DNA of 64,000 nt. Origin: Galeopsis tetrahit. Lineage: Eukaryota > Streptophyta > Magnoliopsida > Lamiales > Lamiaceae. The position numbers and the translations under genes are program-made. Below are positions 46,932 through 58,582 of the stretch, piece after piece; position 1 is the first letter of the stretch, and each line of letters begins with the position of its first letter. The notes under the pieces were generated by a model, which saw only the letters and a program-made list of their open reading frames with translations, was not told where the DNA came from and did no database searches. The stretch is from assembly GCA_963675135.1 (NCBI GenBank), contig OY776121.1:81180875-81244874 (forward strand), given 5' to 3'.

Positions 46932-49900
46932 ATGGCTCCTCTCTCTTTCCTGTTCATCTCCTTCCTCCTCCTCTGCTTTGATCAGGCCCTCTCTCTCTCA
47001 TCCGACGGCGAAGCTCTTCTCTCTCTCCTCTCCTCAGCCGACCCTTACTACACTAAATCATCCCCCCTTCTCTCAACTTGGAATCCCACAACCTCAACGC
47101 CATGTTCATGGCAGGGCATAACTTGCTCACCTCAAAACAGAGTTATTTCCGTCTCTATCCCTGACACATTCCTCAACCTCTCCTCTCTCTCCCCTTCTCT
47201 CTCCTCCCTCTCATCTCTCCAACTCCTCAACCTCTCCACCACCAACATCTCCGGCCCCATCCCCCCCTCCTTCGGCGCACTCTCCCAGCTCCGCCTCCTC
47301 GACCTCTCCTCCAACTCCATCTCCGGCCAACTCCCCTCCGACCTAGGAAACCTCACTTCTCTACAATTCCTTTTCCTAAACTCCAACAAATTAACCGGCT
47401 CAATCCCTCCCCATATCGCCAATCTCTCCTCCTTACAAGTCCTCTGCCTTCAGGACAATCTCTTAAACGGAACTATTCCATCTCAATTAGGCTCCTTAAC
47501 CTCCCTCCAGCAGCTTCGAATCGGCGGAAATCCCGACCTCACCGGACAAATTCCCTCCCAGTTAGGCCTTCTCACCAATCTCACAACCTTCGGCGCCGCC
47601 GCAACTGCTTTATCCGGTAACATCCCGCCTACATTCGCCAATTTGATAAACCTACAAACCCTAGCCCTTTACGACACCGAAGTTTCCGGCTCCATTCCGC
47701 CGGAATTAGGTTCCTGTTCAGAGCTTAGAAACCTCTATCTCCACATGAATAAGCTCACTGGCCCGATCCCATCGCAGCTTGGTAATTTGCAGAAATTAAC
47801 AAGCATGCTTCTGTGGGGGAATTCCCTCTCCGGTTCGATTCCATCCGAGCTTTCCAACTGCTCCTCGCTCGTGGTTCTCGATGTTTCCGCGAATGATTTA
47901 TCCGGTGAAATTCCAGGCGATTTAGGGAAGCTTGATGTCCTTGAACAGCTGCATTTATCCGATAATGCGCTCACCGGTTCGATTCCGGTCCAGCTAAGCA
48001 ATTGCTCGAGTTTAATTGCTCTGCAGCTGGATAAGAACCAGTTATCCGGTTCAATCCCGTGGCAGATTGGGGAGCTAAAGTACTTGCAGAGCTTTCTCAT
48101 GTGGGGAAACTCGGTTTCCGGTACAATTCCTGCAGCATTTGGGAACTGTACAGAACTGTACGCACTTGATCTTTCTCATAACAAGATTACAGGGTCAATT
48201 CCTGAGGAGATTTTCGGTTTAAAGAAGCTGAATAAGCTTCTGCTGCTGGGAAACTCGTTGACGGGTGGATTGCCACGGAGTGTTGCACGTTGCCAATCGC
48301 TCGTGAGGCTGAGGCTCGGCGAGAATCAGCTCTCAGGTCAGATTCCTAAAGAGATTGGCGAGTTGCAAAATCTTGTGTTTCTTGATTTGTATATGAATCG
48401 TTTTTCTGGGAATTTGCCTGCTGAGATTGCTAACATTACGGTTTTGGAGCTTTTTGATGTTCACAATAACTATATAGTCGGGGATTTGCCACCCCAGTTA
48501 GGGGGTTTGATCAATTTAGAGCAGCTCGATCTTAGTAGAAATAGTTTCAGCGGTGAAATTCCCGAAAGTTTTGGTAATCTTAGTTACCTGAATAAGCTTA
48601 TCTTGAATAATAATCTCCTAACAGGGGAGATTCCTAAATCTTTCAAGAACATGCAGAGAATAACTCTACTTGATTTGAGTTTCAATAGTCTTTCGGGTTT
48701 AATCCCACCTGAAATTGGGTTTTTAGTAAGTTTGACGATTAGTTTGGACTTAAGCTCTAACAGATTCACTGGTGAGTTTCCTGAGACAATGCCCGGTTTA
48801 AGACAGCTGCAATCGCTAGATGTGTCGTGTAATATGTTGTTTGGGAAGATAACCATTTTGAGTTCCCTCACTAGTCTCACAAGCCTCAATATTTCACACA
48901 ACAACTTCTCTGGCCCAATACCTGTAACACCCTTTTTCCGAACATTAACCTCAAATTCATTCGTCGAAAATCCTCACCTTTGTGAATCAATCGATGGAAT
49001 CACTTGTTCTTCCCGTTTCTTTAGTAGAAACGGGCTAAAGTCCGTTAAAACCATAGCTTTAGTAGCTGTGGTTTTGAGCTCAGTAGTGATGGCAGTTGTG
49101 TCAGTTTGGATAATAGTGGCAAGAAATAGGAGTTATGTGATCGAGAAACCAGGCATCTCGAGTTCATCTAGGGAGGAGGATTTCTCGTATCCATGGACTT
49201 TTATACCCTTTCAGAAGATGAACTTCAGCATTGAGAACATCTTGAACTGTATAAGAGACGAAAATGTTATTGGGAAAGGGTGTTCCGGGGTCGTCTACAG
49301 AGGGGAAATGCCTAATGGTGACGTGATAGCAATTAAAAAGCTTTGGAAAACAAACAAGGGTGAAGAACCATTCGACTCGTTTGCTGCTGAGATTCAGATT
49401 CTTGGACACATTAGGCATCGGAATATAGTGAAGCTACTAGGTTATTGTTCTAACAAGAGTGTTAAGCTTCTTCTCTATAACTATGTCCCGTATGGAAACC
49501 TTCAACAGCTTTTGCAGAATAATCGGAGCTTGGATTGGGAAACGAGGTACAAGATTGCCATTGGATCAGCTCAAGGCCTTGCTTATCTTCATCATGATTG
49601 CTTACCGGCTATTCTTCACAGAGATGTGAAATGCAATAATATATTGCTTGATTCTAAGTACGAGGCTTATTTGGCTGATTTTGGACTTGCGAAGCTGATG
49701 AACTCTCCGAATTATCATCAAGCAATGCCTAGAATCGCGGGGTCTTACGGATATATCGCACCAGGCAAGTATTTCTTTGATGTTTTTAGTCCATTTTACG
49801 CAGTTTTTGCAAACTGTACAAGGCGAGACAAAATCACTAATTTTCAAGCTTTTTGAGAAAAGTGATCTTGGAAGCTGTTAGTACAGTTCGCAAACACACC

Positions 49901-50471
49901 CTAATAGTTGTTAGCTATAGGCGGGTGTTTGCAAACTTTACGAAGCGAGACAAAATCTATTTTTTCAAGCTTTTGAAAAACAGTGATTCTGGGAAATGTT
50001 AGTATATAGTTTGAAAACGAATCCTAATAGTTTTTACATCTCTTATTAGTACTTAAATTCTAAGTTTTTGTTCCTGCAGAGTATGGATACACGGCGAACA
50101 TAACAGAGAAGAGCGATGTTTACAGCTACGGGGTTGTTTTGCTGGAGATACTGAGTGGACGGAGTGCAGTGGAGCCACAGATAGGCGAGGGCATGCACAT
50201 TGTGGAGTGGGTGAAGAAGAAGATGGGAAGCTTCGAACCAGCAGTGACAATACTGGACTCGAAGCTTCAAGGTTTGCCTGATCAAATGGTGCAAGAGATG
50301 CTTCAAACACTTGGAATTGCTATGTTTTGTGTGAATTCAGCCCCATCTGAAAGGCCAACCATGAAGAAAGTAGTGGCACTTCTAACTGAAGTCAAGAGTT
50401 CACCAGAGGAATCATCAACCAAAAAAACTTCTTCTCAGCCTTTAATAAAGCAATCCTCAAGTCATAGTTGA
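46932..50471 (+). CDS. RGI5: LRR receptor-like kinase, RGI5-like (RGF peptide receptor clade)
   Basis: A 1074-aa class XI leucine-rich-repeat receptor kinase; the RGI/RGFR clade perceives root meristem growth factor peptides at the plasma membrane (known from Arabidopsis RGI1-5). Exons 46932-49764 and 50080-50471. Layout: signal peptide (1 to about 22, MAPLSFLFISFLLLCF), N-cap with the Cys pair CSWQGITC, more than 20 LRRs, outer Cys motif, TM helix at about 707-729, and kinase domain with IGKGCSGVV (about 780), Lys near 801 (AIKKLW), HRD (about 896), DFG (about 916) and APEYGY. All catalytic residues are present, so the kinase is likely active. Near-identical blocks to At1g34110 (for example NRVISVSIPDTFLNLSS) support orthology. 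The intron has a GC donor (CCAG|GCAAGT). The start at 46932 gives the signal peptide; the frame is open to an ATG at 46866. Confidence 0.96.
49809..50030. repeat. Two adjacent hairpin-like repeats in the receptor kinase intron
   Basis: Units at 49809-49908 and 49931-50030 share GCAAACTGTAC/GCAAACTTTAC, GGCGAGACAAAATC, TTTTCAAGCTTTT and CCTAATAG. The first unit is also inverted on itself (TTTGCAAACTGTAC against GTACAGTTCGCAAA). Together they fill most of the 315-bp intron, suggesting a small foldback element that was duplicated. Confidence 0.65.
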
Positions 50472-53400
50472 TTAATCTTTTTTCCTGTTTCTTTTTTGGA
50501 AGTTTTAGGGAGTTATAGTGATTTTCTTTCTAGGGAATGCATGTTATTGTGTAGGAAATTATGTTCCTTGAATTGGACAATGCCTTTGGTTACTAATTTC
50601 CTTGTACAGTTTTTGTTACATTAGACTCTTTTGTCATACTGAAATTGGTTTGAGATATCATATGCTTTTCTAGTTCACGACTTATTTTCTATATCAAAAT
50701 AACCACTACACGATCAAGTGTACATATTAAGTGACATCATTAAGGGGGTGATTAGTTCAAAATTATTCAAAAAAGGGTAGTAGAATTATGAGAATCAATA
50801 CAAGTTAATCATACTTCATTTTTTGATTAACTACCTCCTCATATTCATTGTTCTTTCATTCATTAACTATTCATCAATCAACAAACATTTTTTTTGTTCC
50901 AACGTTATTGCAAAATTAGAGTCAAAATATATAGTATATATATTTTTTTAGAAAACGGCTAAAATTTTATTGTTGAGTATCAGAAAACTACACATAAAAT
51001 TTTACAGCATAATAAAAACAGGAAACTACAGTAATTAATACACTGGGTAGGTTCCCTAGTCCACTCATTTAAAGACGTTCCCCTAAAAATCAATTTGTTT
51101 ATGCAATGTGATCATCTTTCTCATTGTAATTCACCTAAAAATCAATTTGTTTATGCAATGTGATCATCTTTCTCATTGTAATTCACCATTTGGGGTAGCT
51201 TATGCATGAGAATGTAAGGTAATCAATAACTTATTTTCATTCTCAATATGGTGTATTAAATATTAAGAGTATCAAATGCTATTAATAAAAACGACTCATC
51301 ATTCATTCTCTTTATATAGTCTCATTACTCTCAGCCAAGCGGACCCTCAATGGTTCTTAAAATTCCCATTGAAGAACTTAAATAAATAGTCTCCCAAATA
51401 ACACGTATTGTATTAAAAGTAATGGAACACAAGATAACACGTCATAGGATGTTGAAATAAACATTACATAGGAGGAGACGAACTTTAACCATTTGATTTA
51501 TCTTGTTCTTTTTACTAATAAGTACATAGGATGCAGAAATCATCTGGGAAGGGGAATTTGCTTATTAAGGAATAAGGAGTATAATTTTTTTCTGATGAAA
51601 TAAAATGAATTTGCATTTATAATTGATCTTTTCCCAATTCCATAAAAAACAAATCAGACGTTATATTCATGAGTTGGGACCATTTCTTTGACTTGAGTTG
51701 TGCTTTATGTTTATGAACCCATGCTACTACATTTAACTTTTTCAAGATATATTTGTGCACTTGTGTGACTAGTAAGAGTTTGTTGGCCACTATACGTGAC
51801 ATGGTAGACCCATTTGATCACATGCACCCAAAACATTCTTGTTGCGTGCAAGTAAACTCGGTTTCCACATTAAGTGAAAACCAACGAACTCTCTTCTATT
51901 AAAAAAAACTATGTTTCCTATTTCATTCTTTGAATGATATTCAAATTTTGGATTTTTTTTTTTTTTTTTTGTGTGTGGGTATTTCTATGGTGAAAAGCAA
52001 TTCATTAATCTTGCCCCATCACTTCATTGATAAGTGAATTAGAGCCACACAGTAAACCCATTAGATAACATCAGTATTTTAATGTATGAATCATGAAACA
52101 CGAAATGAAATGAGAGGAATAGGTTGGATATAGATAAATGTTGTTGATATGCAAAGGGGAGACAAGAGAGCAGCCCACGATATTCGATCCTTGATACTCA
52201 TGCAATTTATTGATTCACATTCATTGCACTAGTTTATATAATATCTACACACAAAAGCAGTATCATCATATGAAAACAAATCAGTTTTTAATATCTACCC
52301 TTTCATATGTCCAAATTCCATAACTCATCCCTATCCTTATACTTCAAAATGACTCTGTAAACTGGCACTTTTTTTTTGTAATATTGGGGGAATTAGTGTT
52401 TTTCTTCTTCTTTTTAATGGAGGGAATTAGTGCTTGATTTTCTTGTAACATCATTGAATTTGATAGAGCATTGGGAACTAATTTCACTAACATTAGATTT
52501 CTCAAACTGTCTTTTCAAAAAAAAAAAATTGGAACAGTAAACAACCCTTTGTATTATCATTTTAAACTGTCTTTTCATTTTAGTTTACCACCAAGTTCAT
52601 TAATTTATTTTCTATCATTTGGGAAATTTTCAAATTCAAGAAAATTAATCAGGATACATTTGCTCATACATACACTGGAATAAAAGGCTAATATTATGCG
52701 TGTTTATAAGTGCCTTTTCAGAAATTTAAAATAAAATTATGGAAGAGATCTCTTTGCTCGTGTAAATTGGGAAGAAATGAAGGAAAATATTTTAAAAAAC
52801 AAATAATTATGGGCACAATTTAGACTTTAAAAAGAGAATTGTTGTGAAAGTGACGCAGTTCTATACCACTCCACTAGTATCATTCATCACAGCAATCCCC
52901 TACATAAAAGTATAAATAACAATAAGCTCAATAAAGTAATTATTGGGCCGATGCTTTACACTAGAAAATTGTGTTGGTCTAGGCTCTCTGACTCTGAGTA
53001 ATGGTTAATTGGTTATCAACACTTCATATTTGAGCCTCCCCGTTTAGGTCCAGAAAAAAGAGAGAGAATCCAATTTTTTTCTTAAAATTTTATCCAATGA
53101 AATCACCTTTTTTTTTCCTTCTAAATAATACGACTATATATCACGCTTCTTCCACGATTGACCAAAATGCAATGCACCGGATCACGCTAAAAGTCTGCAA
53201 TCACAAATTATCCTATAACATTTGCCCAGTAGTATCAAAAAAATGTTCATACTAACAACTCAATGTGCATCATCGTCTGTAACATATAAAAGATAAAGCT
53301 AGAAATAATAAGACAGAAGCACAAGCCATTGCAGTAAAACAATTTGATCGAGCTTTAGGTGAAAGCTCATATTAAGCATATGTAGTATATTAACTTCTAC

Positions 53401-54477
53401 TGTAGCCCAATTCATTATACTCCAATTCATGATAAATGATCTATATCTTTTGATCTCCATTCAGCACAGTCAAGATGATTGTTTTTACGTGCGATTTCTT
53501 GCACAGCCAGTACTGAGTACTAATATGTCATTGGATTCAAATAACAAAGAAATTTAAGTCAAATGTGTATCCTATTCCTAGGATCTGTCAGCTAGTTTAT
53601 GTAATCATTTAAACACCAATTGCACAAGATTGAAGGTAAAGCATCTCGTAGTTTATCAACTTTCTCGATGATCACTGAACTTTGATCTTCTGGTCATGAA
53701 TATATGATCGGTGAGCTAACACCAGCTACTCAAATAGACAGACTAATTGTGCTTGCTTTTATATCCAAATCCACGAAATGTATAGTTAATTACCGCAACA
53801 AACACTATAAGAACATCTAACCAAGGAGTATATGAGCTGAGCATATTATCTAAAACTAATTGATAACAAAAGCCTTAATCAATGCTCATACGTAGGGTAT
53901 GCTCAATGCTCAGCAAGACTTCGATCTCGAGGTGATTATTTTTCCTCATTTAATGAGAAACCTGGCCAAATACACTAGTTCCAATCGGCTCAAGTTCTTT
54001 ATTTCATCCTTAATAATTCAAAATCCATCAAACACAAACAGCTACAATACCATACCCCTCTTCCAATACCAAACAATTTCTTTAATATAACAATCAAACA
54101 AACTGAGCCTTAAATCCCCACATGAACCAAACAATTTCTTTAATATATAACTAGGCAATATAAGTATTCAATCTACTGATTATGCTAGAACTTCAAGGTA
54201 CCCAAGCTGTCTCTTAATTTCACATAAAATTAGCTGAACTTACCGCATTTCTTTCACGTAATTCGCAAATTACAAGAACCTTAACCATTGGATGAGTTGT
54301 ACTGTCAACTATGCTACTAGTAATAAACTATTGAATGCGCCATCAAAGTACCTCACAATAGCAAAAAGTAATTCGAATAAGTTCACCAATTTATCAGAAA
54401 ATGGAATTACATTAATGATTAATAACACAGTCTTGTAATCAAAGGGGATACAAATGAAAAATAAACCCTAAAACTTA
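50472..54477. other. Gene-free spacer of 4 kb
   Basis: The 3' UTR of the receptor kinase is followed by AT-rich DNA. It contains the perfect 52-bp duplication listed separately and possible LINE 3'-end scraps on the minus strand next to T runs (50943-51060 and 51952-52080). No intact gene, tRNA or bounded transposon is seen. Confidence 0.5.
51082..51185. repeat. Perfect 52-bp tandem duplication
   Basis: Units 51082-51133 and 51134-51185 are identical (CCTAAAAATCAATTTGTTTA to TCATTGTAATTCA). The lack of any difference implies recent origin or gene conversion. Confidence 0.9.
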
Positions 54478-54954
54478 CTATTCATTCAACTGTTGAAGCT
54501 CGGCCTTCAACTGCCCAATCTTGAGCCCCATCGCCCTTTGTATCGCCGCCTTATCGTTCTCCGGCAACTTCTTCAGCAGCTCTTCATACCTTTCCAGAAC
54601 TTCATTAACAGCTGCACGAGCACACTCAGCTTCCTCATTAAAATACACAGTTTCTTTCGAGTCCATGGCTGATTCTATCTCCTCTCTAGCTTCCGCAAAT
54701 TTGAGGTTGATAATATCCACTTCCTTGTCAATTTCAACACTGAATCTCCTAAAATTCTGGAAATTCGTGAAAAGTGGGGCAGAATTTGTACTCGCTCGAC
54801 CGTAAAAATGATGGGATTGCTTGAAATTACAGTTGGAAGAGCATCGATTTGAGAGATTTCTTATCAAAGAGGGAGATATGGCTTCTGAAAATCTTACGGA
54901 AGAGTTTCTGGAAAATACAATTTTTTGGAGATTAAGAGATGATCGACGTAGCAT
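54478..54954 (-). CDS. Small mitochondrial-type protein of unknown function
   Basis: A single-exon 158-aa protein. The N-terminal 70 residues are rich in Arg and Ser and poor in acids (MLRRSSLNLQKIVFSRNSS), as in mitochondrial presequences. The rest is a highly charged, probably helical region (EIDKEVDIINLKFAEAREEI, then ERYEELLKKLPENDKAAIQR, AMGLKIGQLKAELQQL). I recognise no catalytic motif. From memory and neighbourhood it may correspond to At1g71730, a plant-conserved protein without assigned role; this is inference. The presequence, coiled-coil-like C-terminus and intact frame support a real gene. A 94-aa frame on the opposite strand is a shadow. Confidence 0.8.
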   Translation of the reverse strand: MLRRSSLNLQKIVFSRNSSVRFSEAISPSLIRNLSNRCSSNCNFKQSHHFYGRASTNSAPLFTNFQNFRRFSVEIDKEVDIINLKFAEAREEIESAMDSKETVYFNEEAECARAAVNEVLERYEELLKKLPENDKAAIQRAMGLKIGQLKAELQQLNE

Positions 54955-55357
54955 TTTCGTAGATTGTAAGCTAGAATGAATGACGGGAGAAGAAAATCAA
55001 GAGCAATGCGGAAATGAAGAAACCCTGTACTTTCAGGTATTTATTCTAATGGGCTTATAGGTCTTAAATGGACCGAGTTTAATGCTACGAAGCCTGTTTG
55101 AATTTGGGCCCGACAGTTTCTTATATTGTCTAAGAACAGGCCCAGGCTATATACCCCTCCATACTTGTTAAATGTACTCCCCACACTCGTTTATTAATTT
55201 AATACACCTAAACTATCTAATTTGCCCTTTAAATAAAATACACTCCCTCAATTTAATATTCCTTTCTAAATATTGTCTTGGATTACAGAGATTTTGATGT
55301 GATAGGATAACTATAATAACAAGACTCGAATAAAATGTAATATGAAGTCAAATAATG

Positions 55358-56143
55358 TGGGTCAGGATCTCCTGTTACGTAATGGTGTTATGTCTTCTGT
55401 TACATTGTTTAGATTTCCGCCACATGTACACCTATCAAAATTAATAAATGTGTGAGTAACACTCTAACATAATCAATAATTAACCTAATTAGGAAATAAT
55501 GTGAATTTAAAAAAAAACAAATTAATTCCTTCCAAAATCTAATCCCAAAATTCATGCTAACAAAATTGAAAAATCGTTTCACTCTTTTTTTTTTTTTTTT
55601 TTTTTTAGTATGCTGATATATTTTTATGTAAATTTAATTTGCTATTACGTTTTATAAGTGCATATTTTACATTATATATTTTATGTACTTCTAATTTATT
55701 ATTACATTTATATATGCATTTTAAGAGTTTTCTTGTAAAATTTTATATTTTTTAATTTTTAATATTTGAATTTATACAATTCTATGATTTTTTTTTAAAA
55801 ATTTAATCACATATAAATTTTATACTATGTACAAATTAAATTGACTCATATGGTAAAGATTGCTTGTAAAATTTTATAATATTTTTAAATAACTAAATTT
55901 TTATATTTTTTTTCAGATCTTTAAATAATAATAATAAGTATTTAGTTATTAATATTATATTGTTACTTGTGTGTAGGATAAGTTAGAATTACACATATAT
56001 TTTTTATATTAATTATATATACAAAATCACATTATTTTCTAATTAGGTTAATTAATGATTATGTTAGAGTGTTACTCACACATTTATTAATTTTGATGGG
56101 TGTACATGTGGCGGAAATCTAAATGTAACAGGAGATTCGGACC
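55358..56143. mobile_element. AT-rich foldback MULE, first of a pair
   Basis: The terminal arms are about 130 bp long. The left TGGGTCAGGATCTCCTGTTA and the inverted right GGTCCGAATCTCCTGTTACA both continue through GATTTCCGCCACATGTACAC, then AAATGTGTGAGTAACACTC and AACCTAATTAG, with few differences. The 9-bp target duplication CAAATAATG is perfect (55349-55357, 56144-56152). The middle is A/T-only-like DNA with no ORF. This fits a non-autonomous Mutator-like element of 786 bp. Confidence 0.88.
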
Positions 56144-56173
56144 CAAATAATGTTGGGTTCAATTTTCTTGAAA

Positions 56174-57131
56174 GGGTACCACTAATAACACCCCAAAACA
56201 TGTTATACACACCCCATCAATTTGAAAATAAAAATTGATAATTGTAAAATGACTAAGTAACCCTTATACAAATTAAAGATAATTTTTTTAAAAAAATTGA
56301 AAAAATCTTAAAAAATGTAATTAAAATCTAAAAATTATCTTAAAAGATAAATAAAATCTTAAAAAATAATTAATTTAAATAAATCAAATATTTTTTAAAA
56401 ATAATCTGAAAAAAATTAAATATTTTTTAAAAAGAAAATAAAAAAATTATTCAAATAAAAAAATTAAAAAATCAATTAAAAATAAATAAATTTGTAAATA
56501 TTTTAATAAATCGTAAATTTTTTTTAATTAAAATTAAGAATTTGAATAATGATAAATAAAATCTAAAAAATTAAAAATCACTGAAATCTTACAAATTAAT
56601 TAAATTAATTATAAATATTAAAAATATAATTGATTTAATTATTTTTTAAAATTTAATTGAAAATTTTAATTTTTATTTAGCTTTATTTTATTTTTAAAGA
56701 TTTTATTTTTTTAATTTAATATTAAGTTGATTTTTCTTTATTTTTAAAAAAAATCGTTAATCCTTAATTTTTTTTATTTAATTTATTTTTCAGATTTTAT
56801 TTAAATTTAATTATTATTTCCATTTTTTTATTTTCTTAATTTTTTAATTAACTGTTCCATTTTTAAATGATTTTTAAAATTTAGCTGATTTTATAAAATA
56901 TTTTCGGCATTTACACGTATTGTATTATTGATTTGTTTTTCTGTTAATTAAATTTTAAATTTTATATGTTTTTAAAGATTTAGTTAGTTTTTATTAGTTA
57001 TGAGTGTTAAGGGTAAATAGGAAATAACTGGGGTGTGTATAGTAATAAAAATTGAATTTTAAATTTTAATGGGGTGTGTTTAACATTTGGGGTGGGTATA
57101 ATATTTTATGGGGTGTTAATTAGCCCCACCC
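56174..57131. mobile_element. AT-rich foldback MULE, second of a pair
   Basis: The left end is GGGTACCACTAATAACACCC and the right end, inverted, is GGGTGGGGCTAATTAACACC. Both arms contain repeated TACACACCCC words. The 9-bp duplication TTCTTGAAA is perfect (56165-56173, 57132-57140). The 958-bp element has a very AT-rich interior and no ORF. It ends 65 bp before the PPR start codon, so it sits in that gene's proximal promoter or leader. Confidence 0.85.
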
Positions 57132-57196
57132 TTCTTGAAATTGATCACTCCCCTTCTTCTGTACGCAGTCTTGCCAATTGCCATAGATAAGTAACA

Positions 57197-58582
57197 ATGT
57201 TAAATTGGCGATTTAAGCTCAAACCACAACTTCAATTGTTTAGAATTAGATGCATTCAATCCAATCACTTCCATGGCGATGCTCGCAGCAAATCCAAACA
57301 AAAGCCACGGCCTCACAAATTCACCAGAATCCAACTCAAACCTCCAATCCCGTTTCTTGATAATCTCAAACAATGCAACAACTCCGACGAATTTCTCTCC
57401 ATTTTCAGAAATTTCCATGAACTGGGCTTCAGACACGATTACCCTTCATACGCTTCTCTCATTTACAAGCTTGCTCGCGCCAGAAAATTCGAGGAGATCG
57501 AACTCGTACTGGATTTTCTTCGATCCCATGATATCAAATGCGGGGAAGCTATGTTTATTGGATTGATTCGGCATTACGGGAAGGCTAAAATGGTTGATAA
57601 AGCCATGGAGGTTTTCTGTGAGATGGGTAAGTCATTCAATTGTGTGCGTACGACCCAATCTTTTAACACGATTCTGAATGTTTTAGTCGATAATGAGCGG
57701 GTTTCTGATGCTACCCAGTTATTTATGGAGAGTCGTAAGATGAGATTTAGGTTGAATTCTGTTTCGTTTAATATTATGATCAAAATGTGGTTGAGGAATG
57801 GGAACTGGGAGAATGCGAGGAAAGTGTTCGATGAAATGATTGAGAGGGAGGTTGTACCAACGATTGTGACTTACAATTCTCAGATTGGTTTTTTATGCAA
57901 AAGGGGTGATGTGGATGAGGCCAAAAGATTGTTTGAGGATATGAGGACGAAAGGGACTCGAGGAAACGCAGTGACTTATGCTTTGTTAATGGAAGGTTTT
58001 TGTGGTTCTGGAAGGTCCAATGAATCTAAGAAGCTAATGTTTGATATGGAATACCATGGATGCAAAGTAGAGCTTGTGAATTACGGTGTTTTGATGACTG
58101 ATCTTGTGAGGAGAGGATTAATAGACGAAGCAAAAGGTTTGCTCGTTGAGATGAAGAAAAGGCGGATCAAACCAGATGTTGTTATGCATAATATCTTGAT
58201 TGGCTATTTGTGCAAACAAGGTTGTGTTTCAGAGGGGTATAAATTGTTAGTTGGAATGCAAGTTAAAGGCTGTGAGCCTAATGCCGCCACTTACAGAATG
58301 GTGGTTGATGGTTTCTGCAAAGTCGAGGATTTCAATGGAGGTTTAAAGGTTTTGAATGCAATGCTGCATAGTAATCACTATCCGCGCATTGAAACCTTTC
58401 GTGCTCTATGCATTGGCTTGTTGAGGAACGGGAAGATAGACGAAATTTGCTTCGTTTTGGAGGAGATGAAGAAGAGGAAGGTGAGTTTGGATTCGGCCTC
58501 GTGGGAAATTCTGGCTAAAGAATACTGCAAGGATGGTGGATTTGTTGATGCCTATTTGGATGATGTTATGTGTTCCATTTGA
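57197..58582 (+). CDS. P-class pentatricopeptide repeat protein, probably mitochondrial
   Basis: A single-exon 461-aa PPR protein; the family binds organelle RNA in a sequence-specific way for stability, splicing or translation. The N-terminus (MLNWRFKLKPQLQLFRIRC) is basic and without acids, as in mitochondrial targeting peptides. From about residue 80 there are about ten 35-residue repeats, for example VTYNSQIGFLCKRGDVDEAK and VVMHNILIGYLCKQG, with position-5/35 residues typical of P motifs. No E or DYW domain follows, so an editing deaminase role is unlikely. Length and repeat layout resemble Arabidopsis At1g07740; orthology is unproven. The short leader is bounded upstream by a MULE target duplication at 57132-57140. 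Confidence 0.92.
   Translation: MLNWRFKLKPQLQLFRIRCIQSNHFHGDARSKSKQKPRPHKFTRIQLKPPIPFLDNLKQCNNSDEFLSIFRNFHELGFRHDYPSYASLIYKLARARKFEEIELVLDFLRSHDIKCGEAMFIGLIRHYGKAKMVDKAMEVFCEMGKSFNCVRTTQSFNTILNVLVDNERVSDATQLFMESRKMRFRLNSVSFNIMIKMWLRNGNWENARKVFDEMIEREVVPTIVTYNSQIGFLCKRGDVDEAKRLFEDMRTKGTRGNAVTYALLMEGFCGSGRSNESKKLMFDMEYHGCKVELVNYGVLMTDLVRRGLIDEAKGLLVEMKKRRIKPDVVMHNILIGYLCKQGCVSEGYKLLVGMQVKGCEPNAATYRMVVDGFCKVEDFNGGLKVLNAMLHSNHYPRIETFRALCIGLLRNGKIDEICFVLEEMKKRKVSLDSASWEILAKEYCKDGGFVDAYLDDVMCSI

Noticed and set aside
50943..51060. LINE 3' end on the minus strand
   Set aside because: The adjacent T run and UTR-like text are suggestive, but no reverse-transcriptase frame or target duplication is visible.
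52975..53050. tRNA- or SINE-like stretch (TGGTTAATTGGTTATCAAC then TTTGAGCCTCC)
   Set aside because: A-box and B-box likeness is weak, no cloverleaf forms, and no target duplication or A tail was found.
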